DNA of 36,483 nucleotides from Candidatus Zipacnadia bacterium (GTDB taxonomy: Bacteria; Armatimonadota; Zipacnadia; Zipacnadales; UBA5352). Position numbers and translations under genes: made by a program. The DNA is taken from positions 1 through 36,483 of the forward strand of contig JALGSW010000023.1 of assembly GCA_029821635.1 (NCBI GenBank). The letters are read 5' to 3'. This document shows positions 9,212-18,100 of this stretch, one piece after another (position 1 is the stretch's first letter; every line of letters starts with the position of its first letter). A model generated the notes under the pieces. That model was not told the DNA's origin, did not search any database, and saw nothing but the letters and a program-made list of their open reading frames with translations.

Positions 9212-9988
9212 ATGAAGCGCATCGCACTGATCGTGACGTGCCAGGTCGTGCTGTTCGCAGGGATCGCGTGGGCGGAGGAGGCGACGATTCGGCTGACGTG
9301 GGTGAACGCGGCCGAGATGCAGGGGCTGCTGCAGGGAGTCCTGCCCGAATGGCAGGTGCGCGCGCACGGCGGCGCGGTCGAGATGCCGGAGGGCGTCGAG
9401 CGGACGGAACTGGACATGCAGAAGAACGCGATCCGCGCGGTCGGCACCGAGCAGGGCATCGCGGAGCTGCGCGAGATGCTGAAGGGCCTCGACAAGCCGG
9501 TCCCGCAGATCGAGATCGCCACGACGTGGCTCGAGCTCGACGACTCGAGCGTGCTGGGCTACGCGCTGGCGGTGGATGGCGAGCAGGTCGAAATCGCCGC
9601 GCCGCAGATCGCGGTGTTCGCGCACATGAGCGACGAGGAGATTGCGGCGCTCAAGGATGGCGGGACGGTACTCAGCAACCCGCGCGTGATCACGATGGCC
9701 GGTCGGCCGGGACAGATCGCGTTCGAGACTGACACCGATAACGATGGCGCCGAAGATGTCGGGACGGGCCTCGGGTGCGTGGCGTGGGCGCTGCCGGGCG
9801 GCGCGGTGTCGGTGCAGGTGGACCTGTGGACGTACGACCGCCGTCCCGAGGCGGAGGAGGCAGAGACCTCGCTGCGGGCGATGCTGCGTGTGGCCGAGGG
9901 CGAGACCGTCCTCCTCGCGCGCGTGGGCGAGGACGGCGCGATCCTCAATCCGGTGTATCTGCTGACGGCGAGGGTCGTGGAGCAGTAG
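9212..9988 (+). CDS. Exported secretin-like protein 2 (paralogue of the preceding gene)
   Basis: 258 residues, starting after GGGAGGGA. The signal peptide ends at 'AWA-EEA'. The body is easier to recognise than its neighbour: an N1-like domain 'IRAVGTEQGIAELREMLKGLD' followed by 'PQIEIATTWLELD', as in type II/IV secretion secretins. Then comes 'VLSNPRVITMAGRPGQIAFE', which closely follows the conserved secretin motif of the form VLSxPRVxTxxGxxAxI. A DTDTDNDGAED acidic loop sits at the place where the paralogue has its own. The end 'ILNPVYLLTARVVEQ' mirrors the paralogue's end. At this length it cannot build a full beta-barrel gate, so it may be a soluble periplasmic derivative of the fold. 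It is 32 bases downstream of its paralogue and surely co-transcribed. Confidence 0.75.
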   Translation: MKRIALIVTCQVVLFAGIAWAEEATIRLTWVNAAEMQGLLQGVLPEWQVRAHGGAVEMPEGVERTELDMQKNAIRAVGTEQGIAELREMLKGLDKPVPQIEIATTWLELDDSSVLGYALAVDGEQVEIAAPQIAVFAHMSDEEIAALKDGGTVLSNPRVITMAGRPGQIAFETDTDNDGAEDVGTGLGCVAWALPGGAVSVQVDLWTYDRRPEAEEAETSLRAMLRVAEGETVLLARVGEDGAILNPVYLLTARVVEQ

Positions 9989-10020
9989 GGGCGCGGCGGC
10001 GTCTGCCGTCTGGAGGGGCC

Positions 10021-10157
10021 GGAGAGCGTGCGCTGTCGTGTAGCGCCACGCGATGCCGGCCCGGTCGTTTTGCCGTTGACGTCCGGCTCGGAACAGCGCA
10101 CGACAACGGCCGGGCCGGCGTCGCGCAGCCCGCAAACGGCGCGGGCTTGCGCTCTCC
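10021..10157. repeat. Nested imperfect inverted repeat, MITE-like intergenic element
   Basis: Outer arms GGAGAGCG (10021-10028) and CGCTCTCC (10150-10157) enclose a second pair, 10050-10069 and 10105-10124, which are 20-base arms around a CCGGCCCGG core with two mismatches. The element fills most of the 236-base gap between the secretin-like gene and the FAD oxidoreductase. No ORF with coding character is seen inside. It may be a non-autonomous mobile element remnant or a large RNA hairpin. Confidence 0.45.
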
Positions 10158-10197
10158 GGCGCCCTCCAAACGGAAAGGCGAACGACGTACGGCTCTG

Positions 10198-10216
10198 CAC
10201 GGGCGAGACGCCCGTG
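10198..10216. repeat. Perfect palindrome just upstream of the FAD oxidoreductase start
   Basis: Arms CACGGGCG and CGCCCGTG flank a three-base AGA centre, ending eight bases before the start codon at 10225. In mRNA it would form a stable hairpin that includes the position where a ribosome site should be, so it could affect initiation. It is also the same style of palindrome as those in other gaps of this window. Confidence 0.5.
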
Positions 10217-10224
10217 CCACGGGG

Positions 10225-11703
10225 ATGCCGATTATGCACATCGACACTGACATCGCGGTCGTGGGCGCCGGGTCGGGCGGCATCGGCGCGGCGCTGGCGG
10301 CTGCGAGGGCCGGGGCGCGGGTGCTGCTGGTCGAGCGCGCCTCGACCATCGGCGGCACGGCCGTGCGCGCGGGCGTCTCCACCTGGGAGCCCGTCGCGGG
10401 CGCGACCGGCATCCCCTTCGAGATCTTCCTGGCGCTCCGCGAGCGCCCCGACGCCGTCGCCTGCTACTCCTACGGCCGGCACATCTGCATGCCCAGGCCG
10501 GGCGAGGCGCCATTCCCCGGCGGCGAGCACGTCATCGACCGCTCCGTCGGCTACCTCGACACCCTCCAGCGCCACGGCATGCGCTCCCTGCGCGAGGACA
10601 CCGCGTGGGCGCGCGCGACGCTGCATGGCGTGGTCTTCGAGCCGGACGCATACGCGCAGGTCGCCGCGGAGATGCTGCGCGCGGCGGGCGCGGAGGTGCG
10701 CACCGGCGTCGCGGTGGTCGGCGCAGAGGCCCGCGACGAGCGCGTCGAGCGCATCCGCCTCAGCGACGGCAGCGAGGTCCGCGCGCGGGCGTTCATCGAC
10801 TGCACGGGCGATGGGGCGCTGTGCGCGGCGGTTGACTGCGAAACGATGGCCGGGCGCGACTCGCGCGAACGCTTCGGCGAGCCGCACGCGACGGAGCAGC
10901 CCTCCCCCGCCACGAACGCCGCCACGCTCATCTACCGCGTCATGCCCGCGGATGAGGAGCGCGTGGAGCCGCTGCCCGAGGGCGTCCCGGCGGAGTGCTG
11001 GTGGCGCGAGCGCTTCCCGTCGGTGAGCGCGGTGCAGGCGCCGCGTGGCGGCTACATCATGAACATGCTGCCCACCGCCGAGTGGCGGGAGTTCGCCGAC
11101 CTTGGCGATGGCCTGCGCGAGGAGTGCCGCCGGAGGGTGCTGGCGCACTGGCACAACGTGCAGCGCGAGTTCCCGGAGTTCCGGCGCTACCGGCTGGCAT
11201 GGATCGCGCCCGAGGTGGGCCTGCGCGAGGAGCGGCGGGTGGTCGGCGAGTACGTGCTGACCGAGCGCGACCTGCTCGCGGGGCTGTCCGGGCAGGGGCA
11301 CGCGGACATCATCGCGATCGCCGATCACGCGATGGACCTGCACGGCGAGGGCGGGGGCTGTCGGGAGCTGGCCGAGCCCTACGGAGTGCCCTTCCGCTGC
11401 CTGCTGCCCGCAGGGATGCGGAACGTCCTCGTGGCCTCGCGGGCGAGCAGCTTCTCCGCGATCGCGGCCTCAAGCTGCCGGCTCGCGCGCACGATGATGC
11501 AGCTCGGGCAAGCGGCCGGGACTGCCGCCGCGATGGCGCTGGAGGGCGGCATCGACGCGCGCGACGTGCCAGCGGATGCTCTACGCGAGGCGCTCAGGCG
11601 GCAGCGCGTCCAGCTTGAGTGGCCGCTGAGCGATGAGCTGCGGGAGTGGCTCGCGGATCAGGAAGCGGTCAGCCGGGCAGCTCGCACGGACACGCGTTAC
11701 TGA
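10225..11703 (+). CDS. FAD-dependent oxidoreductase (FAD_oxidored family)
   Basis: About 492 residues from ATG 10225; ATG 10234 is an alternative. The open frame continues far upstream, but that part overlaps the previous gene and has no protein character. The N-terminal Rossmann dinucleotide motif is 'VVGAGSGGIGAALAAARAG' (residues 12-30), followed by 'LLVERASTIGGTA', the ribose-binding acidic end and the GG loop. 'FIDCTGDGAL' (about residue 190) is the second FAD-contact motif typical of this family. The C-terminal 'VLVASRASSFSAIAASSCRLA...MQLGQAAGTAAA' closes the FAD site as in related Planctomycete-type oxidoreductases. These are usually annotated only by family and the substrate is unknown. 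Its 3' end overlaps the convergent YkoF-like gene by 35 bases. Confidence 0.85.
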   Translation: MPIMHIDTDIAVVGAGSGGIGAALAAARAGARVLLVERASTIGGTAVRAGVSTWEPVAGATGIPFEIFLALRERPDAVACYSYGRHICMPRPGEAPFPGGEHVIDRSVGYLDTLQRHGMRSLREDTAWARATLHGVVFEPDAYAQVAAEMLRAAGAEVRTGVAVVGAEARDERVERIRLSDGSEVRARAFIDCTGDGALCAAVDCETMAGRDSRERFGEPHATEQPSPATNAATLIYRVMPADEERVEPLPEGVPAECWWRERFPSVSAVQAPRGGYIMNMLPTAEWREFADLGDGLREECRRRVLAHWHNVQREFPEFRRYRLAWIAPEVGLREERRVVGEYVLTERDLLAGLSGQGHADIIAIADHAMDLHGEGGGCRELAEPYGVPFRCLLPAGMRNVLVASRASSFSAIAASSCRLARTMMQLGQAAGTAAAMALEGGIDARDVPADALREALRRQRVQLEWPLSDELREWLADQEAVSRAARTDTRY

Positions 11704-11926
11704 CCGTCACCTGCATGACCACGTCGCTCTCGGCGCAGGCCGCCTCGAAGCCCCTTTGCAGCGCGCCGAAGAGCACGTCGGCCTCACCGATCACCAGCGT
11801 AGCCATCGGCCCCGGCTCCACGCACAGACCGGCCTCGCGCAGCGCGTCGGCGAACGCGTCGATCGCCGGCCCGAGGTGCTCGGTGCGCAGCGGGTAGAGC
11901 GACACCTGCGCGCTAATCACGTCCAT
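11669..11926 (-). CDS. YkoF/MTH1187-like small protein, possible thiamine or pyrimidine-binding
   Basis: 85 residues. The chosen ATG has GGAG eight bases upstream. The opening 'MDVISAQVSLYPLR' and the pattern 'FADALREAGL' then 'GEADVLFGALQRGFEAA' match the ferredoxin-like fold of YkoF and DUF77/MTH1187 proteins, some of which bind thiamine or hydroxymethylpyrimidine. It is a single domain, whereas Bacillus YkoF has two. It lies 44 bases downstream of the NodB-fold gene and is the probable last gene of that operon. Its 3' end runs 35 bases into the convergent FAD oxidoreductase. Ligand binding is an inference from the family. Confidence 0.7.
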   Translation of the reverse strand: MDVISAQVSLYPLRTEHLGPAIDAFADALREAGLCVEPGPMATLVIGEADVLFGALQRGFEAACAESDVVMQVTVSNACPCELPG

Positions 11927-11970
11927 CAAGCTCACTCCCTCACGAAGCGCATTGTCGCCGCGCGGAGCGA

Positions 11971-12909
11971 TCACGCAGGCTCGATCCACTCCACCGCGTC
12001 CCGCAGCGTGCCGACGATCACGTCCGGGCGCTCGGCGGCCCAGGTGAGCAGCGCGGGCAGCATCCGGTTCTCCGGATCGTGCAGGTAGTGCGAATGCGGG
12101 TGCCAGCAGATCACCCACAGCAGCCTCTGCTCGTAGACCTCCTCGGCGACCGCCAGGTGGTACTCGATCCAGCGCTTCAGCGCGTCCTCGCGCGTCCACG
12201 GGGCCTTGCGCCAGCCCTCCGGCACCGGATCGTGCCCGCGCGCCACGCGCCACTCGCGGTAGGCCTCCTGATCGTTGCACATGATCGCGTCGAAGAAGTT
12301 GCGGTCGGTGAGCGACATGATCGGGACCTCGATCAGGCCACTGTCATACGCGTACGGCTGGTTCTCCGCGGGCCCGGCGACCGTCGCCATGTAGTCGTCG
12401 GAGCTCGCGCGGAAGTTATACTCGCAGCTCACCCAGCGGAAGCCGTTGTCGAGGATCGCGCGCTGGTTCTCCGGCTTGCCCTGCAGGCCGCCCGCGTAGC
12501 CGCCCGGCCCGCGCAGGACCGTCGAGACGTGCCCAAGGCGCTCGGCGAACAACTCGTTGGTGCGCCGCAGCTCGAAGTCGAGCAACTCCAGGTCATCGGT
12601 CACCAGCGGCACGTGCGACCAGGTGTGCTGGTCGAGGTCGTGCCCGCGCTCAAGCACCTCCTGCAGGTAGCCGACGTCCTCGGTCGGCTCCAGCCCGTTG
12701 CCGATCTGGAAGAAGTGGATGCGGCGGCAGAAGCTCTCCGCGCTGCCGCACAGCATCAGCATGCGCTCTTTGATCGCGGGCATGGTGCGGCCGTGGCAGA
12801 TGCCGTCGGGCGCGTAGCCGCCGGCCATGTCGGTGTCATAGGTGATCGCGATGGCGCAGCGCGCGCCCTCGGGCAGCGTGACCTCAAGCGGCGTCCGGTC
12901 GTCACTCAT
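11971..12909 (-). CDS. Polysaccharide deacetylase (NodB-fold) family protein, predicted cytosolic
   Basis: 312 residues with no signal peptide or membrane segment. NodB motifs are visible: motif 1 'TYDTDM' gives the catalytic base and metal Asp (D25, D27), motif 2 'HTWSH' gives metal ligands H95 and H99, motif 3 'RGPGG' has Arg 133, and a late 'CWHPHSH' supplies the last His. The family removes N-acetyl groups from polysaccharides, but cytosolic members include PuuE-type allantoinases and other small-molecule amidohydrolases, and lack of export favours that kind of role. The start ATG lies inside the end of the upstream cysteine hydrolase gene (8-base overlap, ATGAGTGA), so the two are translationally coupled. 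Confidence 0.85.
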   Translation of the reverse strand: MSDDRTPLEVTLPEGARCAIAITYDTDMAGGYAPDGICHGRTMPAIKERMLMLCGSAESFCRRIHFFQIGNGLEPTEDVGYLQEVLERGHDLDQHTWSHVPLVTDDLELLDFELRRTNELFAERLGHVSTVLRGPGGYAGGLQGKPENQRAILDNGFRWVSCEYNFRASSDDYMATVAGPAENQPYAYDSGLIEVPIMSLTDRNFFDAIMCNDQEAYREWRVARGHDPVPEGWRKAPWTREDALKRWIEYHLAVAEEVYEQRLLWVICWHPHSHYLHDPENRMLPALLTWAAERPDVIVGTLRDAVEWIEPA

Positions 12910-13711
12910 CGGTCTCCTCCTGCGCGGCCCGGCATGACGCGATGAACTCGGCGGTGGTGATCGTGTCGCCCCAGTGCGTCTCGTGGAAGCGGATCCCCCA
13001 GCGCGTGGCGATGCGTTCGGGCATGAAGTCCGGCGGCTCCACGCCGATGGTCGCGTCGCGGATCAGGATGACGCGATAGCCAAGGCCGAGCATCGGCCCC
13101 ATGCCGCCCGGCGCGTTGAGGATGCACATGTCCGTCGCGAAGCCCGCGTAGATCAGGTTGACGACGCCACGCTCGCGCAGCATGCGGTCGAACTGCACAG
13201 TTTGATGCGCGATCGGCTCGTCCGGCTCCGGCGCGACGACCGTTGGGAAATCCATCTGCGCAAGGCCCGAGCGCTCCGAGTACTCGACGCCATGCGCGCG
13301 CTCCAGCATCGCCGCGCGGTGGCCCGGAATGGCCTCGCGCGGCGCCCCGGCGACAGGTATCGCGCTCTCGGCGGCGGCCGGCTCCTCCTCCAGCCACTCC
13401 GGGTAGCGCTGAGCGATGCGCGTGTCCTGCACGTGGCAGACGGCCAGGCCGCTCGCCCGCGCCGCGTCCATCGCCGGGCGGATCATCTCGGACATGATGC
13501 GGAAGGCTTCGGCGTTCGTGCCGGGGTAGCCCATTCCGACGCAGTACGCGTCATCGTACGCCGCCCCGCCGGGGCAGCCGATGTCCCAGCAGTGCAGCGA
13601 CACGAGCGCGGTCTCGTCGAGCGCCAGCTCCAGCGGCTCGGTCGCGTAGCGCGCCTCCGAGGGCGGGATCGTCCGGTAGTAGCGCCCCGTCAGGTTGAGC
13701 GTTCGAGTCAT
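12902..13711 (-). CDS. Isochorismatase-like cysteine hydrolase
   Basis: 269 residues. The long open frame starts further upstream, but the ATG at 13711 overlaps the DegT stop by four bases (ATGA) and begins the recognisable protein. The likely catalytic Asp is D43 in 'LHCWDIG', and the nucleophile is Cys 196 in 'YAGFATDMCIL', the family's classic position after a cis-peptide loop. The usual catalytic Lys is not obvious; 'EPIAHQTVQFD' offers His 169 near its expected place. Isochorismatase-fold enzymes cleave amides such as nicotinamide, ureidoacrylate or biuret, or vinyl ethers. It is coupled to DegT upstream and to the NodB-fold protein downstream, suggesting consecutive steps on one nitrogen-containing metabolite. 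Confidence 0.85.
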   Translation of the reverse strand: MTRTLNLTGRYYRTIPPSEARYATEPLELALDETALVSLHCWDIGCPGGAAYDDAYCVGMGYPGTNAEAFRIMSEMIRPAMDAARASGLAVCHVQDTRIAQRYPEWLEEEPAAAESAIPVAGAPREAIPGHRAAMLERAHGVEYSERSGLAQMDFPTVVAPEPDEPIAHQTVQFDRMLRERGVVNLIYAGFATDMCILNAPGGMGPMLGLGYRVILIRDATIGVEPPDFMPERIATRWGIRFHETHWGDTITTAEFIASCRAAQEETDE

Positions 13712-14952
13712 CTCCGGTTCGCCTCCGCGACGCCGCGCACGATCTGCGCCGCCAGTTCGCAGTGCTCGGGCCGGTACTTCTCGCAGAAGGTGGACCAGCG
13801 GATCCACGTGTCGAGGAAGGCGTGCGCGGTCGGGCAGGCCTCGGCGCCGTAGCGGTACGCGCGCGACGCGGGCGGCCGCGAATACGGGTAGCGCCCCTCG
13901 GCGGACCAGCGCTGCAGGAAGGTACAGGCCTCGGGCATCAGGTAGTAGCGCGCGGTGCTCGCGCCGGGGATGCCCGCCTCGACGAGCTGCTCCGCGAACT
14001 CGTCTGCGTCGCACGCGAACTGCGCCGGGGCGATGCTCATCCCGAACATCCACGCGGAGTAGACGCCCATGTAGTCGGGGATCGGCAGCGGAGTCACGCC
14101 CTCGACCTCGCCGATCAGCTCGCTCAGCAGGCGGATCATCGCGTCGCGGTGCGCGACCTGCTCGCGGATGATCTCAAGCTGCGCGAGGCAGATCGCGGCG
14201 GTGCACTGCGGCATGCGGTAGGCATAGCCGGGCTCCTCGTGCACGCGCCCGAAGCCGGGCTCCTGGATGCCGCCGCGGCTGTGACCGATGAAGCGCGTGC
14301 GCTCGGCGAGGGTGTCGTCGTCGGTCACGACGCAGCCGCCCACGTCCGCGCCCATCGTCTTCTCCGAGTCGAACGAGAAGCCCGCGGCGTGGGCGAGCGT
14401 GCCCGCCGGCCGGCCCTTGTACTCGCCGAAGACCGCCTGGCAGGCGTCCTCGTAGACAAGCAGCCCATGCGCGCGGGCCAGCTCGACGATCGGGTCCATG
14501 TCGCAGAGGATGCCGGTCTTGTGCACGCACAGGATCGCGCGCGTGCGATCGGTGATGAGCGGCTCAACGGTGGCGGCGCTGAGGTTGACGGTGCCGGGCT
14601 CGGTGTCGGCGAAGACGGGGATGTAGGCCTCGGCGATGAGCCCCTGGATCGTCCCGTAGTCGGTGATCGGGCTGACGATGATCTCGTCGCCAGGCTCGAA
14701 GTCGAAGGCCGCCGCGAGCGTGGCCAGCGCGGGCGTGCAGCCGGGCGTGGCGATACAGTGCTTGACGCCGAGCGCCTCTGCGAAGGCGGTTTCGAAGCGG
14801 CCCATCATGTTGACGGTGAGGCCGCTCTCGACGATCTCGCGCAGATACTCAATCGCGCGCGGGCCGATCTCGCGCGGGAACGGCGTCGGCAGCTTCCCGA
14901 CTTCGCTCAGGTGCGACTGCGCGCCCCATCTCGCGTTCTCTCTTCCGGCCAT
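13708..14952 (-). CDS. DegT/DnrJ/EryC1 family PLP-dependent aminotransferase
   Basis: 414 residues from the ATG at 14952, which has GGAG about ten bases upstream; the frame reaches 15006 but the extra residues look non-coding. Family landmarks are 'SGLTVNMMGRFETAFAEALG' at the N-terminus, 'EDACQAVFGEYKG' with the PLP-contact Asp near 169, and 'FSFDSEKTMGADVGG' with the Schiff-base Lys at about 198. These enzymes usually transfer an amino group to keto-sugars in nucleotide-sugar or antibiotic sugar pathways, or act as related dehydratases. It is the first gene of a four-gene minus-strand operon with overlaps of 4 and 8 bases. In a carbohydrate-rich neighbourhood an amino-sugar substrate is reasonable but unproven. 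Confidence 0.9.
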   Translation of the reverse strand: MAGRENARWGAQSHLSEVGKLPTPFPREIGPRAIEYLREIVESGLTVNMMGRFETAFAEALGVKHCIATPGCTPALATLAAAFDFEPGDEIIVSPITDYGTIQGLIAEAYIPVFADTEPGTVNLSAATVEPLITDRTRAILCVHKTGILCDMDPIVELARAHGLLVYEDACQAVFGEYKGRPAGTLAHAAGFSFDSEKTMGADVGGCVVTDDDTLAERTRFIGHSRGGIQEPGFGRVHEEPGYAYRMPQCTAAICLAQLEIIREQVAHRDAMIRLLSELIGEVEGVTPLPIPDYMGVYSAWMFGMSIAPAQFACDADEFAEQLVEAGIPGASTARYYLMPEACTFLQRWSAEGRYPYSRPPASRAYRYGAEACPTAHAFLDTWIRWSTFCEKYRPEHCELAAQIVRGVAEANRR

Positions 14953-15027
14953 GGCGACATCACTCCGAGAGTGCGGCGTCGGCCATCGCGGGCAGGTTCG
15001 CGGCAACGGCGGGCCGGCACAGCGGCT

Positions 15028-15047
15028 GAGTTCCGCAAGCGGAACTC
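15028..15047. repeat. Perfect palindrome between heparinase-type lyase gene and DegT operon
   Basis: Arms GAGTTCCGC and GCGGAACTC surround an AA centre. It sits in the 223-base gap downstream of the lyase stop codon and upstream of the DegT gene, where a terminator for the lyase transcript would be expected. It has no adjoining T-run. Confidence 0.55.
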
Positions 15048-15100
15048 ACCGCTCGCTTCGCTCGCGGCGGCCCCTCCACGACAACGGCAGCGGCAAAGGC

Positions 15101-15160
15101 CGTTCTCCCCCTCGCCGTGCGCTTGCGCCCGGAGAGGGGGTCGGGGGGAGAGGTCAGCCG
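15101..15160. repeat. Dispersed intergenic repeat, copy 1
   Basis: The element reads CGTTCTCCCCCTCGCC, a short variable centre, GGAGAGGGGG, TCGGGGGG and then AGGTCAGCCG. CCCCCTC and GAGGGGG can pair. A second copy with the same beginning and end is at 25920-25976. It is immediately preceded by ACGACAACGG, a word also found in the other repeat-bearing gaps. Confidence 0.6.
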
Positions 15161-15175
15161 TTCGGACGGCGCAAG

Positions 15176-18100
15176 CTACTCCCCCACCGCGCTCAGCGCG
15201 ATCGTGAACGCATCCCCTGGCGCGATCGTGTAGATCAGCCCCTGATCGTAGTCGGATGGGTCCACGAAGCGCTCGACCAGCGAGAACGTGTCGATCCGCA
15301 CCGTGGTGGCGTCCACGACCTCCTCGATCCGGTAGCTCGCGTCCGAGCGCTCAGAGTTCTCGAAGATGATGTAGCGCCCGACCACGTCGTCGGGGCGCTC
15401 GCGCGCAAGTTCCACGCCCTCAAGCTTCAGCAGCACCCGCGCGGGGTCGCTGTCGTCCCAGCTCGCGAGCGTTCCGCGCAACGCGCTTGCCGGCAGTGTC
15501 AACGCGTCGCCGCCCGCCTCCAGCCGCTCGCCCTGGATCAGGACGCGCTGCTGGACCGTGTCGCCGTCGAAGCGCACGAGGCCCACGCGACCGTTCATCG
15601 ACACGCCCCCCGCGCTCAGCGCCGCCTCCTCCTCGGTCACGAGCAGCACGTCGCGCCGGCCGTCAGTGAGCGTCACCTCGACCGCCGCCGCGAAGCCCTC
15701 GCCATCGCTCTCGACCGGCAGCGCGCGCACGCTGGCAATGATCGGGTCCTTCGCGTAGGGCTCGATGACCGTCACGAACTGGCTCTGCACGTCCTCGCCG
15801 AGGCGGCTGCGCAGCAGGTAGCGCAGGCGCGGCGGGTTGCCCTTGAAGGCGGGCGGCAGGCCGTCGGCCAGCACGACCTCATCGACCTCGCCCAGGTTGT
15901 GCACGCGCAGGTGCCGCTCCCAGTCCTCCGGGCGCTCCCAGCGAGGGTCGAATATCCGCCAGTCCACCTGGAAAGCGCTCGACGACCCGGCCTTCGAGAC
16001 GTTCTCGAGGAACGAGAAGCCCGTGCCTGTGTAGCGCGAGTTGAGGTCGCCGTCATACGGCTCCCCGTAGGCGACATCCGGCCCCGCCAGTGTGCCGGTC
16101 GGCTGCTCGGTCAGCGTCAGCCCCTGGGTGGCCGCCGTGGGGCCGCCGCCGTTCTGGATGAGCCGGTGGTTCGACCCGCCGCGCACCCAGAAAAGGTCAA
16201 GTACGTAGGAGTTCGTCTCATCCACATCGACCATCGTCATGCAGCGGCGGTAGGTCGTGACGCCCTCATAGACATCGCCGCCATCCACGTCCACCACGCG
16301 CACCGGCCCGGTCTGGGCGAAGAGCTTCGTCTTCCCCGAGAATGACTGGCTGTCCGGGTTCGTGTCATTGACCATGCAGGTGTTGTGGCTGATGATGTGA
16401 TCGACCCAGCCGAAGCGCTTCGGCCACTGGCCGGTGTAGAGCGGGTAGCCCATGTCCGGGACCATCACGATGTCATCGACGTAGAGCAGGTAGTTGAGCC
16501 GGTCATGATGCCCGTGGCCGTACATCCGCCCGTAGTACATTGCGAGCGCTCGGCAGTCCGCTCCGCGCTGCGGCGCCTGCAGCACGGCCATCCCGTGGCC
16601 TCCCGAGTTGTAGCTCACCAGCGGCCCCGGGTCTCCCGCGAGGTCGCGCTCAAGGCCCGCCTGGACCGCCTCCGGGTCCTCCTCGTAGAGCTGCCAGTGG
16701 ATGCCCTCCGCCGCGCGGACTCTACCGGGCGACAGCGCGAATAGGTTGTCGAGGCTCTTGCGGTTGGCGAACCAGACCTCGCGGGCAAGCTTCTCGCCGC
16801 CGAAGAGCCCGTAGCCCTGCAGCGCCATCTCGCGCCCGACGGTCATCCCGGTCGTGCTGTGGTTCATGCACTTGTCGCCATCGCCCCAGTTCGGGCTGAA
16901 GGTATCGGCCATGCGCACGCCCGCGCCCAGCGAGTAGCACGCGCGGAACTTCGGGTAGTCGCGCAGGATGTCGTGCTTGTCATAGGCCGGGTAGTGCGCC
17001 AGCAGGCCAACCACTTCGTAGAACGAGAGCGCGGGGATGCGGGAGTAGCCCAACGCGGCCTCGTCGCTCAGCCCGTCGCGGCTGAGGCGCTGCTGCATGA
17101 TGAGCGGGATCCCGCCGCCGCCCGCCTGGAAGAGCCAGTCGAGTGCGGCTTCGGTGTCCTCGGGATGATCGAGCGCGATCGCCGCGCAGGCCATGGCGTA
17201 CTGGTGCATGCCCGCGTTGCCCGCAATGCGCCTGTCCTCGACGCCGATGATGAACTCCCGCAGCAAGTGGTCCTCGATGTGCCGCGCGATCGCCTCAGGC
17301 GTTGACTTCTCGCCCGTATGGTGCGCCTCGGCCATGCGCGCGGAGAAATCGACCAGCTCGTCATCCTGCATCAGCGCCTCGAAGATGTGGTCGTAGGCGA
17401 GGCTGCACCGCTGCGCGGTCCAGGTCTCCCAGATCTTCCCCTGCACGCGGCCGCGCCCGGAGCCGCCGGTGGAGGCCTCCATGCCAAGCCGGAAGTGCGG
17501 CATGTAGTCAATCTCCGGGTAGAGGTCCGCCATCCGATCGAGCAGCACGCCCGCTTTGTGGGCGTAGGCCGGATCGCCGGTGAGCGTGTAGACGACGGCC
17601 ATCTTCTCCGTCACGTCCAGCAGCTTTGTCCAGATATTGAAGGCATAGAAGGCCGCGGCGAACCACTTCTTGCCGCCGACCTCGACGCCGGTCCCATCAT
17701 CAACCCAGTCGGGGTTCTCGCCCTCGCGCGGCTGCAGGAAGCGCGGATCGCCCTCGCCGAGGCGGAACTTGCCCTGCTCGTCGAGAGCGCTCTGGTAGTA
17801 GGCCGCGAAATCGTTCGACGGGAACCACTGATCGCAGTTGCCGCAGCGCACCTGCCACGGACGCTCGAGGAAATCCACGTGCCAGCGCGAGGGGTTGTAG
17901 GGCGCCTTGTAGTGCTCCTGGCCGCAGTTCGGGCAGCCGTCACCGCGGTTCACGGCCGCATCGCGCGGCATATCCTGCGACGGGAGCAGGCGCCAGAGTT
18001 CCTCGTCAGACATCTCCATCCACGGCTGCACCTTCGCGATGAGCGCGTCACGGAAGCTCGCGGCCCACTCGTACCGCTCGCAGTTGCGAATGGCGTTCTC

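Noticed and set aside
9775..10224. N-terminal extension of the FAD oxidoreductase by 150 residues
   Set aside because: The region overlaps the preceding gene and repeat elements and the translation is Arg/Gly-rich noise; the Rossmann motif begins just after the ATG at 10225.
9559..11343. A 594-codon minus-strand frame over the secretin-like and FAD genes
   Set aside because: Low-complexity Arg/Ala/His-rich translation without motifs; the plus-strand frames have clear domains.
11971..12909. Peptidoglycan or chitin deacetylase acting outside the cell
   Set aside because: NodB motifs are present but there is no signal peptide or membrane anchor, and the gene is coupled to cytosolic enzymes.
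14663..16345. A 560-codon plus-strand frame over the DegT and lyase genes
   Set aside because: Antisense shadow; composition is Arg/His/Val-rich and no family is recognisable.
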